This document shows, piece by piece, positions 17,151 to 26,956 of a stretch of 64,000 nt of DNA. The translations under genes were made by a program, and so were the position numbers. Source of the stretch: JAISST01 sp050434145. Lineage in GTDB: Bacteria > Fusobacteriota > Fusobacteriia > Fusobacteriales > Fusobacteriaceae. The notes below the pieces were generated by a model. That model was not told where the DNA came from. It worked only from the letters and a program-made list of their open reading frames with translations, and did not search any database. The stretch's first letter is position 1; the number at the start of each line of letters is the position of its first letter. Location of the stretch: the NCBI RefSeq assembly GCF_050434145.1, contig NZ_JBNPVX010000007.1, positions 1 to 64,000 of the forward strand, read 5' to 3'.

Positions 17151-17347
17151 AAACACATATTTAATCAGAATATAAATGCCTCTTAAAATCATAATTGAAT
17201 GTTAAACTGTGCAATTAGTTGCTTTTTTATCTAATTATTTTTATGTTTATAAAAGATTCTGCAAATATTCTAGCTTCAAATATATCTTTTGGCTGTTCAA
17301 ATTCCATTGTTTAAAATGACAAACTTTTGTTTGAAAAGTATGATTGT

Positions 17348-18160
17348 TTACTCTTCACCATTTTTGATTATCTTTATTTTCAAAACACCAACTCGCATTC
17401 TATCAAATGTATACATACCTTTAGTTTGGGTATGGTCATATTTTCCTTTTTTATCTAAAAATCCAAATATTAAATATTTACCTTTTTCGTATTTATCAGG
17501 ATTATCAATGATTATATAGTATTTTTCAAGTAATGTTGGATTATAAGCTATTCTTCTCAGTGCTTCACTGGTGGTAATGAAATCACTTAGGGTTTTATCA
17601 TGTAAATTTGGCAATACAAACATTTTCACTAAATACTCATTCATTTCTTTTCCTTTTTTGTAAGTTGGAACAATAATAGTATAACCATCATCTGTATAGT
17701 ATTTATCTTCAGTCACTGGATTTTTAATACTGCTTTGATCAATATCTTCATATTTAGATTTCTTTATATTTTTCTTGTTACCATCAAGTGTATCTTGTAG
17801 TACACTACGAAATAGTCCTATTCCAATTCTCATATCAAAACTTGTTACATCACCACTCTTTGCAGACATACATTCTGGGTCTAAATTAAAAATTATGCTT
17901 GGATGTGTAGGATCAACCCCATGTGTATTTTGTATAAAGTTGTCATCTATATTTAGATTAACATTAGTGCCTACAATCATATCTCCATTGTCAGAAAGTT
18001 TGGCTAAAAAAACAGACATTGGATCTTTATTTTGAGGAAGATTATTATTTTCTTTTGGGGAATCAAATAGACTATTACTAATTCTAACTGTTGCATATGA
18101 CATATTCACAAGCAATAAAGTGGATATCAATAAAATAATGAATTGATTTATTAATTTCAT
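17348..18160 (-). CDS. secreted protein of unknown function
   Basis: A 270-residue protein with a signal peptide (MKLINQFIILLISTLLLVNMSYA, cleavage about residue 23). The mature part contains 'DPMSVFLAKLSDNGDMIVGT', a Lys-rich 'KKNIKKSKYED' loop and a C-terminal 'GMYTFDRMRVGVLKIKII' strand. AGGAGTTTTAATAT precedes the ATG. It starts 19 bases after the stop of the MORN-repeat gene 18180-18995, so the two are probably co-transcribed. Periplasmic localisation is inferred; no family is recognised. Confidence 0.6.
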   Translation of the reverse strand: MKLINQFIILLISTLLLVNMSYATVRISNSLFDSPKENNNLPQNKDPMSVFLAKLSDNGDMIVGTNVNLNIDDNFIQNTHGVDPTHPSIIFNLDPECMSAKSGDVTSFDMRIGIGLFRSVLQDTLDGNKKNIKKSKYEDIDQSSIKNPVTEDKYYTDDGYTIIVPTYKKGKEMNEYLVKMFVLPNLHDKTLSDFITTSEALRRIAYNPTLLEKYYIIIDNPDKYEKGKYLIFGFLDKKGKYDHTQTKGMYTFDRMRVGVLKIKIIKNGEE

Positions 18161-18179
18161 ATATTAAAACTCCTATTTT

Positions 18180-18995
18180 TTATTTATTATTTATTATTTT
18201 CCCATTTTCATCATAATTTTTTTCTGTATAATTATTAGCAGAAAATTTTATTTCGCTACTCATAGTGCCATTTGGATAATATGTTTTCATGCTAGTTATT
18301 TTATTTCCATCAATAATATTTTTTTCGGAAAGTATAGTCCCATTTTGGCTATATTCAAGTAATTTTCCACGACCATTAACATAATTACATTCAGATTTTA
18401 ATGATTGATTACTATAGAATTCTTTTGATACTCCATTTAATTTCCCATTTTTATAAATTTCTTCTTTATATAATATACCTTTTTCATCGTATTCTTTTCT
18501 ATGACCAGATAGGTATCCATTAATATATGTTTCATCAATATTTAATTTTCCATTTTTAAAATATTTTTTTCTATTACCATGTAATAAACCATCTTTGTAC
18601 ATCCCTTCCTCAGCAATTTTTTTATTTGAAAAATATCTTTTAAATTCTCCAGATAATACTTCTTTGTCTAAGTAGAATTCTTCTATTTTATTTCCTGTTT
18701 TTTCATGATAGTGTACACCATAGGTTATATTTCCATTGATTTTATACTTTCTTAATAACATATTTTTTTTATCATATTCCTCTATCTGAGTGGATCTTCC
18801 ATTTTCAAATTGATATTTTAAAGTATTGCCACTATCTTTTAGTGTAATGTGAGCCTCTCCTGTAAAAGGACTCTCATCATCTCTTTTATAATATAATTCC
18901 ATATAGTCATTCCAAAAAATATTTTCAAGATTTTCACTTTTTCCATATAAAAAAGCACTTATTAAAAGTATAAAAAAAATAATTTCTTTTTTCAA
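18180..18995 (-). CDS. secreted MORN-repeat (YwqK-type 'antitoxin') protein
   Basis: A 271-residue protein with about nine MORN-like repeats of the form 'Y-x-NG-x-L-x-G-x-x-K-x-Y', for example 'KKYFKNGKLNIDETYINGYL' and 'EIYKNGKLNGVSKEFYSNQ'. Such proteins are often annotated as YwqK-family toxin-antitoxin antitoxins. The TTG at 18995 is chosen because GGAGAAGAG lies 5-7 bases upstream and the protein then begins with a proper signal peptide (LKKEIIFFILLISAFLYG); an ATG 27 bases earlier would add nine hydrophilic residues before it. It is co-oriented with the secreted protein at 17348-18160. Confidence 0.78.
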   Translation of the reverse strand: MKKEIIFFILLISAFLYGKSENLENIFWNDYMELYYKRDDESPFTGEAHITLKDSGNTLKYQFENGRSTQIEEYDKKNMLLRKYKINGNITYGVHYHEKTGNKIEEFYLDKEVLSGEFKRYFSNKKIAEEGMYKDGLLHGNRKKYFKNGKLNIDETYINGYLSGHRKEYDEKGILYKEEIYKNGKLNGVSKEFYSNQSLKSECNYVNGRGKLLEYSQNGTILSEKNIIDGNKITSMKTYYPNGTMSSEIKFSANNYTEKNYDENGKIINNK

Positions 18996-19208
18996 TTTAT
19001 CTCTTCTCCAGTGCCCAAACAAGCTGAGCCTTAATATTGTTAATATAAAAAATTTTTTTATAAGTTAGTCTATAATTAATTTCAAAATTTCATTCTAAGT
19101 AAGTCGTAAATATTATAATTCCCCATATTTTATATATGATACTTACTATTTGCTTTTAATTTTTTCTCTGTTGCTTTTGGTTTTGATTTTTTAACAATTT
19201 TTAGTTTT

Positions 19209-20240
19209 TTATTTATAATTCTCATCATCAAATAAATTACCATGTCTCTTACAATCAAATAGTAGACAACCGCAAGTTTCTATGATTATATTTTTATTAA
19301 TATCTATAACTGGCTTTTCAGCTCCATTTTTCAGCATGTCTTTTAATAAATCTATTTCTTTTGCAAGCTTTAAAATATATTCGCTTTTCTCATCTTCTGT
19401 ATCAAACTCCCATGAATCATCGTTATTCTCTATCTCTTTTATAGTCTCTAATCTAGCATCAATCATGATTTGAAGTTGCTTTTTCCATATTTCAATATTT
19501 ACTTTATAAAATGAGTAAGATAGATGTTCCCAATCCAGAAAATCAATCTCATTTATACCTTGTTTTAACATTGAATTAACAGCCATTCCATAATTTTCCA
19601 ATAAGAAATATATAAAACTTATCTCATAAGCATCTATATTTTCAAATTCATCTTTTGCTATAGTTTCATACAATTCATCAGCGACTTTTTTAGTAATTTC
19701 AGGTTTATTTAAGGTAAATTCTGCAATTGCCAAGTTAAATTTGCTTTTATTTTCTGCAACAAATTTATTACACAAAATGTGAAAATGTTCTTTTGCAAGT
19801 TGATAATTTCCAATTTTTAAATAACAACAACCTAAATTATGCATAACTCTATAGCTTTCTTCTTTTTCATTTGCTATTTTTAAATAATTAATAGCCTTTT
19901 CATAATCACCATTTTCCATTAGCATAAATCCATATAGAGAATAAGGATAAAATGATTTGGGCTTCATATTTAGACATTCTTCAGATATTTGCATCGCTTT
20001 TTCTTTTTCCCACATCTCGAAATATAAATACCAAGCAAAGTTATGAGTAGATTTTACTGTTTTTTTTGTATCATATGCCAGTTGAAAATATTTTAAATCT
20101 TCTTTATCCCTTATTAAAGATGGATTTTCAAAATATACTAATGCAATATTATTTATTAAATCTAAATCTTGAGGATTTTTATTTAATTTTTCTAACATGT
20201 TTTTTAATTCTTCTTCTGTTGTTGCTGTATCTTGAACCAT
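19209..20240 (-). CDS. TPR-repeat protein with Cys-rich C-terminus
   Basis: A 343-residue cytosolic protein. About four to five tetratricopeptide repeats span residues 15-200, such as 'PYSLYGFMLMENGDYEKAINYLKIANE' and 'VMHNLGCCYLKIGNYQLAKEHF'. The tail contains 'ETCGCLLFDCKRHGNLFDD', whose three Cys and a His could bind a metal, like a degenerate SEC-C/zinc motif. It starts 12 bases after the HEAT-like gene at 20253-21707 and is likely co-transcribed with it and with its paralogue at 21740-23185. TPRs imply protein binding; the partner is unknown. Confidence 0.72.
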   Translation of the reverse strand: MVQDTATTEEELKNMLEKLNKNPQDLDLINNIALVYFENPSLIRDKEDLKYFQLAYDTKKTVKSTHNFAWYLYFEMWEKEKAMQISEECLNMKPKSFYPYSLYGFMLMENGDYEKAINYLKIANEKEESYRVMHNLGCCYLKIGNYQLAKEHFHILCNKFVAENKSKFNLAIAEFTLNKPEITKKVADELYETIAKDEFENIDAYEISFIYFLLENYGMAVNSMLKQGINEIDFLDWEHLSYSFYKVNIEIWKKQLQIMIDARLETIKEIENNDDSWEFDTEDEKSEYILKLAKEIDLLKDMLKNGAEKPVIDINKNIIIETCGCLLFDCKRHGNLFDDENYK

Positions 20241-20252
20241 TAATTTTACACC

Positions 20253-21707
20253 TTATTCCTTTAAATAATCATTTGGATCAAATCCTCCAGCTTCTATTAC
20301 TTCAATTATGCTTTTCTTTATATCATCATTCTCGTAGTTAAGAAGGCACTCAATCAATTTGTTAACTTCATCACTATTTATTGTTCCACCAATTTCTGAT
20401 AACTTATTTAGTAATGGTTTAACAAAATCTTTATTTTTCATTTTTATGATAATATCACATGCCAAGAACAGAGTCTCTTCAGAAAAACTATCAAATCTCC
20501 CAATTATAAAATTTGTCAAAAATTTAGGATCATCCTTTACCAAGTTATTAAGCATTAATGAAATTACATCAATATCCTTATGATCAAAATTTATTTCATT
20601 TTTCTTTAGATATTTCTTTGTAATCTCCGTAGTTTTTTCCCTATTTTGTTTATATAATGATTTATAAACATCTTTTGATATATGATTACCTTCTAGCCAC
20701 AACTTCATAAACACATCTTCATATTTTTTTGTAGAATGTTTTACACCCATCATTACATTATTCAAATGTTCTATCATTCTCTCTTTTTTTCCTTTATTTT
20801 TTATTGAAAATGAAAAAAGTAACAAATCTTGTGCTTTTTTGTTATCAAAGAGTAAGACTGAATTAAATAAATTTTCAATATCATAGTATAAATCTTGCTG
20901 TGTTGATATCTTCTTTATTTCTTTTTCCAAATATGTAAGAAAATTCTCATGTGGAAATATTTTTATTATTTCATATAAATCATGATATTTATATGTTGTA
21001 GCTGCTATATCATTGTGTGTAAAAAAAATTTCAAATTCTTTGTCATCAAAAGCATCTGTAATTATTTTTATATCTTCAGCTTTTTTATATTTAGCTAAAA
21101 GATAAAATGGATCTACACTTTTTCTTTGTAAAGCCAATTTTTTAATTTCTAAATATTCATCATTTGTACCTTTATAATTACTATAAGCTTTTTTTCTTGC
21201 TTTCAATGTAGAAGTTGTTAAGATTAAGGCCTTATCTAACTCTATTTTTTGCTTTTCTGTAAGGTTAATTAAACTTATTATATAATCACCAAATAAAATT
21301 GTTTCACCAAATATATATATATATACTATTTCATCATTATCTAAATGGTTCAAAATCATCGGAAAGAGGTCTACTGTCTTATCTTTACTCAAAATAGTAA
21401 AAGCATAAGCTTGAATTGCTGTATTTCTACAATTTGTCAAAGATATCAATTCGTTTTTTGTAGCACTTTTTAATAATTGCTCATAAAATATTTGTTCTTG
21501 CTTTGCATTTTTCTCACATTGATAGTCATTATTGTAAATACTCCCTTCAAAATAATAATAATAGTTGTATCTTTTTTCTACCAAGTAATTTGATATTTCT
21601 GCAACAATAACACCTGTTTTGGTGGATAACTTTACTGATTCAGCACTTTTATTTCCAAGTAGATTCATACTTAAAATTAATATTGTTATAATAATAAATT
21701 TTTTCAT
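20253..21707 (-). CDS. secreted HEAT-like repeat protein, paralogue of the next gene
   Basis: A 484-residue protein with a signal peptide (MKKFIIITILILSMNLLG). The ATG at 21707 is chosen because GGAGGAAAAAATT lies upstream; an earlier in-frame start adds nine residues and lacks an SD. The body is all-alpha with repeated helical pairs ('LISLTNCRNTAIQAYAFTIL', 'YLEIKKLALQRKSVDPFYLL') suggesting HEAT-like repeats. It ends 'EVIEAGGFDPNDYLKE'; the upstream gene ends 'VVNEGGFDPVYYLNEK', and the two align throughout, so they are a tandem duplication. Function is unknown; an extracytoplasmic immunity or scaffold role is possible. Confidence 0.7.
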   Translation of the reverse strand: MKKFIIITILILSMNLLGNKSAESVKLSTKTGVIVAEISNYLVEKRYNYYYYFEGSIYNNDYQCEKNAKQEQIFYEQLLKSATKNELISLTNCRNTAIQAYAFTILSKDKTVDLFPMILNHLDNDEIVYIYIFGETILFGDYIISLINLTEKQKIELDKALILTTSTLKARKKAYSNYKGTNDEYLEIKKLALQRKSVDPFYLLAKYKKAEDIKIITDAFDDKEFEIFFTHNDIAATTYKYHDLYEIIKIFPHENFLTYLEKEIKKISTQQDLYYDIENLFNSVLLFDNKKAQDLLLFSFSIKNKGKKERMIEHLNNVMMGVKHSTKKYEDVFMKLWLEGNHISKDVYKSLYKQNREKTTEITKKYLKKNEINFDHKDIDVISLMLNNLVKDDPKFLTNFIIGRFDSFSEETLFLACDIIIKMKNKDFVKPLLNKLSEIGGTINSDEVNKLIECLLNYENDDIKKSIIEVIEAGGFDPNDYLKE

Positions 21708-21739
21708 AATTTTTTCCTCCAAAACCATATTCATTAGAT

Positions 21740-23185
21740 CTATTTTTCATTCAAATAATAAACTGGATCAAAACCTCCTTCATTAACAACTATTTCTCGT
21801 ACTCTTTTATTGATTTTATCATCTTTATATGAATGAAGGCATTTTATAAGTTCTTTTATAAAGGCATCATCAACCATTCCTATTTCAGTGAGTCTATCAA
21901 GAAGTGGTGCAACCAATTTAGGATTTTTCATTTTTATTATCATTTCTGAAAAACATTCAAATCTTTCCAGATCCATATTTTTTATTTTTTCTACTAACAA
22001 ATCAGCCAATAAATCTGACGAATCTCTAAATAATGTTTTATACATTTTGTCACTCACATTACTATCTATATTAGATAAAAATTCTTTTTCTTGAAGCTTT
22101 TGATATGTAATTTTAATTGTTTCAATTTTATTATGAGCATATAAGTAATCATATATTTCTTCTGACAACTGATTTCCCTCTAACCATAATTTTTTATAAA
22201 TTTGAATATATTTTGGTTTTCTATATTTTATATCATTCATTAAAATAAACAAAGACTTAATTTTCTGCCTTTTAATGGGTCTATTTTTCAAAGAAAATAT
22301 TGAATTCAATAATTCAAAGGATTTGTCATTGTCAAAAATAACTATTGATTTATACATATTAATATCATCATCCTCATCTCCATAAACAGTTGACATTCTT
22401 TTCATTTCTTTTTCCAAATATAATAAAAACTTTTCATTAGGAAATATTTTTATAATATTATATAAATGTTCTGCCTTTTCAACTCTTTTTCCTTTTCTTT
22501 TAATATTAGCTTGATTTATGAAGGTGTCATCATTCAATTCATTAATAATCAAATCTATATCTTCAATTTTTTTATAACTAGCTAGAATATATAATAACTG
22601 TGGGTTAACTTTTTTGACTACTGCTTCCTTGATCTTTGTATAGTAGTTTTCTGTTGGTTTAAAATTTTTCACTGCATCTTCTCTTGCTATTAAATTAGAC
22701 CATTTCTCAAGCAATGATATATAAAGTTCTTGCTTTTTATTATGGTCTAATCTGGCTAGAGAGATCATGTAATCTCCTACATAAATTCTTTTCTTTGAAT
22801 TTTGTCCATATACAGATATTTCATTATAATCTGTCAAATGTTCCAATACTATTGGAAGCAAATCTACACTTTTATCTTCTGTTAAAACTAAAAATCCATA
22901 GCTTCTAACATTTTCATTTGGATGACTTGTTAGTTCTATCAACTCTTCTTTATTCGCTACTTTTTTTAATTTTTCATAAAGAAGAGATTCATTTTTATGA
23001 ATAACTTCGTTCTCTAGTGCTTTAAAAGTCGTTGCTGAAAGCATTTTGTATCTTTTCTCAGGAGATTTTATTATCTCTTCCACAACTTCCAATGTTTCCT
23101 TAGAAATCTTACTTTCATCATAATTCCATTGTCCAAACGAGTTTAAAAATAACATTATCATTAATATCAAAAAGCTTTTTTTCAT
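21740..23185 (-). CDS. secreted HEAT-like repeat protein (tandem paralogue)
   Basis: A 481-residue protein paralogous to 20253-21707. It shares 'ELIELTSHPNENVRSYGFLVL', 'VGDYMISLARLD', 'LYNIIKIFPNEKFLLYLEKE', 'LWLEGNQLSEEIYDYLYAHN' and the 'GGFDP..YL' end. The ATG at 23185 is preceded by GGGAGAACTT and opens a signal peptide (MKKSFLILMIMLFLNSFG). Mature repeats are helical. It is first of a probable three-gene transcript (two HEAT-like genes plus TPR). No known domain name can be assigned with certainty. Confidence 0.7.
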   Translation of the reverse strand: MKKSFLILMIMLFLNSFGQWNYDESKISKETLEVVEEIIKSPEKRYKMLSATTFKALENEVIHKNESLLYEKLKKVANKEELIELTSHPNENVRSYGFLVLTEDKSVDLLPIVLEHLTDYNEISVYGQNSKKRIYVGDYMISLARLDHNKKQELYISLLEKWSNLIAREDAVKNFKPTENYYTKIKEAVVKKVNPQLLYILASYKKIEDIDLIINELNDDTFINQANIKRKGKRVEKAEHLYNIIKIFPNEKFLLYLEKEMKRMSTVYGDEDDDINMYKSIVIFDNDKSFELLNSIFSLKNRPIKRQKIKSLFILMNDIKYRKPKYIQIYKKLWLEGNQLSEEIYDYLYAHNKIETIKITYQKLQEKEFLSNIDSNVSDKMYKTLFRDSSDLLADLLVEKIKNMDLERFECFSEMIIKMKNPKLVAPLLDRLTEIGMVDDAFIKELIKCLHSYKDDKINKRVREIVVNEGGFDPVYYLNEK

Positions 23186-23293
23186 AAGTTCTCCCATTAT
23201 TTATTTTTATAAATATTTTTATAATTTTAGTTTTATAAAAATCTATAGTTATATGTATACATATAACTATAATAATGTATATTAAATACTGTT

Positions 23294-24481
23294 TCACATA
23301 ATAAATTTACCAGCTACATAACCAGTAACAAAAGCAATGGTAATATTATATCCACCTGTATATGCATTCATATCCAATATTTCACCACAAAAAGCTAAGT
23401 TATTTGTGAGCTTGGAATGCATCGTTTTGGGATCTACTTCTTTTATATTAATACCCCCATTGGTAACAAATGCATTGGCTAGACCTTTGGTAGTATACAC
23501 AGTCATTGGAAATTTTTTCAAATAAGCTATATACTCGTCTTTATTTTTACTAACACTTGGGGTATTATTCTTTATAAATTCTAGTAATCTTTTAGGAAGA
23601 TTATATTTTTTACCAAGATTATCCAATGAATTTTCTTTTAAATCTATTTCCAGTTGTGCCCAATTCGTATTAGGTAAAAAATCAATAGTCAAATTAACTA
23701 GACTTTCTTTCTCCAATATCTTTTGAACAAAAAAACTAGATCTCAATGGACCTGGCCCAGACAATCCAAAATGTGTAAATATCAAATCATGAGTTATCCT
23801 ATGTTTTATTTTTCCTTTTTGATAAATACTTAATTCTACATCTTGAAATGACAGCCCTTGAAGAGTTTTTTCTTTTATAAAATTATCATTTGAAACCAAT
23901 GGCACTTCTGCTGGTAATAATTCTGTAATAATATGACCAAATAATTCAGCTAATTTATAACCACTTCCATCAGAACCAGTATCTCTATAGCTATTCCCCC
24001 CTGTAGCAATTATCAAGTAATCATAATAAATTTTATCATTGTTAGAAATTAAATGATTTGTATTTATATCAATACTATCTATTTTTTTATTAAATAATAT
24101 TTCTATATTCAAATCGTATAATTTATTAGTTAAAACTTCTATGATATCTTCTGATTTATTACTTTTGGGGAAAACTCTATTATGGTCTTCTATCTTTAAT
24201 TGACATCCTTCATTTATAAAAAATTCTTGAATTGATTTGGAATTGAATTCATTTAATCCACTATACAAAAATTTTCCATTTTTAACTACAGATTTAATTA
24301 TTTCCGTATTGTCTACATCTGCAGTAATATTGCATCTTCCTCCACCTGTAAGTTGCAGTTTTCTACCTATTCTATCATTACTTTCTAGTAATATTACATT
24401 CAAATCTGGGTGATGAATTTTAGCTGAAATAGCCGCCATCACTCCTGCTGGTCCAGCACCAATTATACAGAGTTGTTTCAT
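23294..24481 (-). CDS. NAD(P)/FAD-dependent oxidoreductase (HI0933/BaiN family)
   Basis: A 395-residue flavoprotein. It has an N-terminal dinucleotide-binding 'IIGAGPAGVMAAIS' (residues 6-19), 'RKLQLTGGGRCNIT', 'TGGNSYRDTGSDGSGY' and the C-terminal FAD-closing 'GEILDMNAYTGGYNI..A..TG..AG'. Members of the family include bile-acid and fatty-acid-processing reductases, but the substrate is mostly unknown. The ATG at 24481 follows AGGAGAAATAAT; an upstream in-frame start would add 24 residues outside the fold. It is a chromosomal-type metabolic gene embedded in the accessory island. Confidence 0.88.
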   Translation of the reverse strand: MKQLCIIGAGPAGVMAAISAKIHHPDLNVILLESNDRIGRKLQLTGGGRCNITADVDNTEIIKSVVKNGKFLYSGLNEFNSKSIQEFFINEGCQLKIEDHNRVFPKSNKSEDIIEVLTNKLYDLNIEILFNKKIDSIDINTNHLISNNDKIYYDYLIIATGGNSYRDTGSDGSGYKLAELFGHIITELLPAEVPLVSNDNFIKEKTLQGLSFQDVELSIYQKGKIKHRITHDLIFTHFGLSGPGPLRSSFFVQKILEKESLVNLTIDFLPNTNWAQLEIDLKENSLDNLGKKYNLPKRLLEFIKNNTPSVSKNKDEYIAYLKKFPMTVYTTKGLANAFVTNGGINIKEVDPKTMHSKLTNNLAFCGEILDMNAYTGGYNITIAFVTGYVAGKFIM

Positions 24482-24553
24482 ATTATTTCTCCTAGTATGT
24501 GTCAAATATTTATTGTACAAAATATAGTGTACATTTTTTATTAAAATATACAA

Positions 24554-25396
24554 TTACTCATATCTCTCAAATTTTTCTCCATTCCATTTGTACAAGTATG
24601 GTGATATTTCATAACTACCTGTTTTGTGTGATTCGATAGCTATTTTTCTAATTCTATCTATTCCTTCTTTATTTTCACTTCCAGTGATTAATAATAAATC
24701 TCTATTGGGAATAGCTATAATAAAATCTCCATCTACATCAAAATTTTCTTTTGTCCACAAGCCCTTCCATAATATTAAAGTGGCTTCATAATCTCCATCA
24801 GCTATAATCATATAAGTACCATTTTTACTATCTTTCTTTATATTAGGTAGCATTTTAAGTAAATTTTCAATAGAATTATTGAGTAATTCTTCTTTGGGAA
24901 TCCCTATTTCTTTATAACTTTCATTATTAAAATAAGAAATAGAATTAGGTTTATCTTCTGCATACATTATCACTAGATCTTCGTTATAATCTTCATAAAA
25001 TACTTTATTTTTTCCATCTTTCTCCATTAATTTTTTCATTTCGTCCAAATATTTTCTTGATTTTATTACAGGAACAATCCTTGACATATTTATTGGAGCT
25101 TTTGGTGCATATATCTCAACTGAAGCATTTATATATTTTGCTATGATGTTATTTATGTTATCAGGATTTTGCTTGTATTCATTATATGAGTTATCAAGAA
25201 AGTGTTGGTAATCTAGATCATTATGTTTTCCAGTAATAGCCAAATAGCCTGTTATTTTGAAATCAACTTCTGTAAAAACCTTTTGCAATTCTTTTTGATA
25301 GTATTTTGCATATTCTTTTTCATTCATAATTTTAGTATTATCCCCACAGCTAAATAATAATGGTAATATTACTAATATTTTTATTATCTTTTTCAC
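24554..25396 (-). CDS. lipoprotein of unknown function
   Basis: A 280-residue lipoprotein. The N-terminus 'KKIIKILVILPLLFSCGD' carries a lipobox with Cys17. The start codon is GTG, with GGAGATTTTT upstream. The mature part has 'DVDGDFIIAIPNRDLLLITGS' and 'GIDRIRKIAIESHKTGSYEI', resembling DUF1444-like proteins in rhythm; that similarity is uncertain. It starts 28 bases after the end of the PH-like gene at 25425-25919, so they may form one transcript. Confidence 0.65.
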   Translation of the reverse strand: MKKIIKILVILPLLFSCGDNTKIMNEKEYAKYYQKELQKVFTEVDFKITGYLAITGKHNDLDYQHFLDNSYNEYKQNPDNINNIIAKYINASVEIYAPKAPINMSRIVPVIKSRKYLDEMKKLMEKDGKNKVFYEDYNEDLVIMYAEDKPNSISYFNNESYKEIGIPKEELLNNSIENLLKMLPNIKKDSKNGTYMIIADGDYEATLILWKGLWTKENFDVDGDFIIAIPNRDLLLITGSENKEGIDRIRKIAIESHKTGSYEISPYLYKWNGEKFERYE

Positions 25397-25424
25397 AAAA
25401 ATCTCCTTAATATCGTTTTGATAA

Positions 25425-25919
25425 CTATCTATAAAAATCTTTGTCCAAAATAATTTTTCTATTTTCTAAGTAAAATTTCATTAATAATTCTTGTATATCT
25501 TCACTACTCATATCAAGTTCGTATAATGGTATTTTATAATCCTCAATATATGATTTCCCATTTATCTTTTTTAAAAAATATACTTTACTTATTTTCCCAT
25601 TAAAGTCAAATCTCTTTATTTTATTCCATGGAATTACAATTTTATTAATCTCTAATGTTTCTTCTCCTAATATTAGAGCAAGTTTTCCATAAGATGTAAT
25701 CCCATTAAACATACATGTTACAAATAGTATTATATACAATATAGGTATCATTACTTCAGCAGAATCTTTTGTGTATAAAATCATCATAAATATAAAAAAA
25801 GTAATACCTATTATTCCAAATAATATTAAAACTATTGATCCCACTTTACTATAAGATATTAGAATTTCATTATTTTCATTTACTTTATAATTATCTATTT
25901 TAAATTCACCCCAATTCAA
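25425..25919 (-). CDS. two-helix membrane protein with PH-like domain (paralogue 1)
   Basis: A 164-residue protein. A short N-terminal polar segment ('NENNEILISYSKVGS') is followed by two membrane helices (about 27-51 and 58-80) and a beta-rich PH-like domain: 'LALILGEETLEINKIVIPWN' then a C-terminal helix 'IQELLMKFYLENRKIIL'. The same plan is repeated in the genes at 26047-26265, 26303-26839 and 26957-27466. The start is TTG at 25919; no convincing SD is present and no in-frame ATG exists downstream, so the start is uncertain. Function is unknown. Confidence 0.6.
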   Translation of the reverse strand: MNWGEFKIDNYKVNENNEILISYSKVGSIVLILFGIIGITFFIFMMILYTKDSAEVMIPILYIILFVTCMFNGITSYGKLALILGEETLEINKIVIPWNKIKRFDFNGKISKVYFLKKINGKSYIEDYKIPLYELDMSSEDIQELLMKFYLENRKIILDKDFYR

Positions 25920-26046
25920 TATCTATAAAAATCTTTTTTATGTATATTCCATATTTAAACATCATGATTAAGATGATGGGGGGTTTTTCTCCAAAATTCA
26001 CCATAATATACTCTTTTATCTCTTTAATACAATTGTCTTGCGGACT

Positions 26047-26265
26047 TTATAGACAAAAATATAGTATTACTGCAGTAATAGCAGATATTATATATATTGA
26101 TTCAGGGCTCATGTCAACATGTCCATCTATACTATCTATACTATATAATATAATTCCAAAATATGTTAACATTGCTAAACACAAAAACCTAGAAATTAAT
26201 ATTTGGATCACTTTACATCTTTTATAATAAACTGTTAGCTCATTTTTTATTTTATAATATTTCAA
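26047..26265 (-). pseudogene. truncated paralogue of the PH-like membrane proteins
   Basis: A TTG at 26265 with GAGGTGA upstream opens 72 residues: 'KIKNELTVYYKRCKVIQ' plus two membrane helices. It stops at TAA 26047-26049, where the intact paralogues continue into the PH-like domain. The same frame then stays open to about 25914 and includes 'IKEYIMVNFGEKPP', similar in position and pattern to the paralogue ending 'IQELLMKFYLENRKII'. The PH-like core seems to have been deleted and a stop acquired. Confidence 0.5.
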
Positions 26266-26302
26266 TTTTCACCTCAAATACAGCAAAAAATTATTTTCTT
26301 CT

Positions 26303-26839
26303 TTACTCATCATATAAATTAACCATTTCTTCCTCAAACACATAAGTACGCATTTCATAATCCCATTTTTTACACAAATCCTTATTTAAAAATATTTTCC
26401 TATTTTTCATATAAAACTCTTCTACTAACTTCATGAATTTTTCATGCTCAATATCAAACTCGCTAGTTTCAACAGTGATAAATTCATCTAATGGATCATA
26501 TTTACTATTCTCTATCAAGCGTATTACAATTTCATTCTCAAAACTCTTTATCCATATTATTTCTTTCCAAGGAATGGTTTTATTCTGGTATTCAAACATA
26601 TCTTTTGTTAATATTAAGTTTTCTATATGTTGTCCAAATGATTTATCTGGTGTTTGACCTACTAGTGCACTGATTAATATTAATATTACTATCACAGCAC
26701 CAATAGTAAATATCAGTATAGGATTAATCCAAATTAGGATAAAAGATAAAAATAATATGAAAATAAATATTATTACATTTCTAACTGAGAAAACATCTTG
26801 ATTTTTCTCTTTTTTTCTTTCTATAATAACTTTTTCCAT
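26303..26839 (-). CDS. two-helix membrane protein with PH-like domain (paralogue 2)
   Basis: A 178-residue protein with two hydrophobic helices (about residues 19-65) and a PH-like domain with 'QNKTIPWKEIIWIKSF' (compare 'EINKIVIPWNKIKRFDF' in paralogue 1). It ends in the helix 'FMKLVEEFYMKNRKIFLNKDL', which is nearly the same as paralogue 1's 'LLMKFYLENRKIILDKDF'. The ATG at 26839 is used because GGAG lies 6 bases upstream; a TTG 12 bases earlier overlaps that SD. The C-terminus is extended and acidic. Function is unknown. Confidence 0.6.
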   Translation of the reverse strand: MEKVIIERKKEKNQDVFSVRNVIIFIFILFLSFILIWINPILIFTIGAVIVILILISALVGQTPDKSFGQHIENLILTKDMFEYQNKTIPWKEIIWIKSFENEIVIRLIENSKYDPLDEFITVETSEFDIEHEKFMKLVEEFYMKNRKIFLNKDLCKKWDYEMRTYVFEEEMVNLYDE

Positions 26840-26956
26840 ACTAAACTCCAAACAATCAAACTATAGCTACAAAAACTTTCGTTTAATCATATTATTTTTA
26901 CTCTTTGCGCTTTTTTCATTATTATCAAAGTGGTGATCCATAGACCATATCATTTA

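Noticed and set aside
19130..19225. 31-residue Lys-rich frame overlapping the 3' end of the TPR gene on the minus strand
   Set aside because: It has an ATG but no SD. A-rich s equence alone yields Lys-rich translations, so coding is unsupported.
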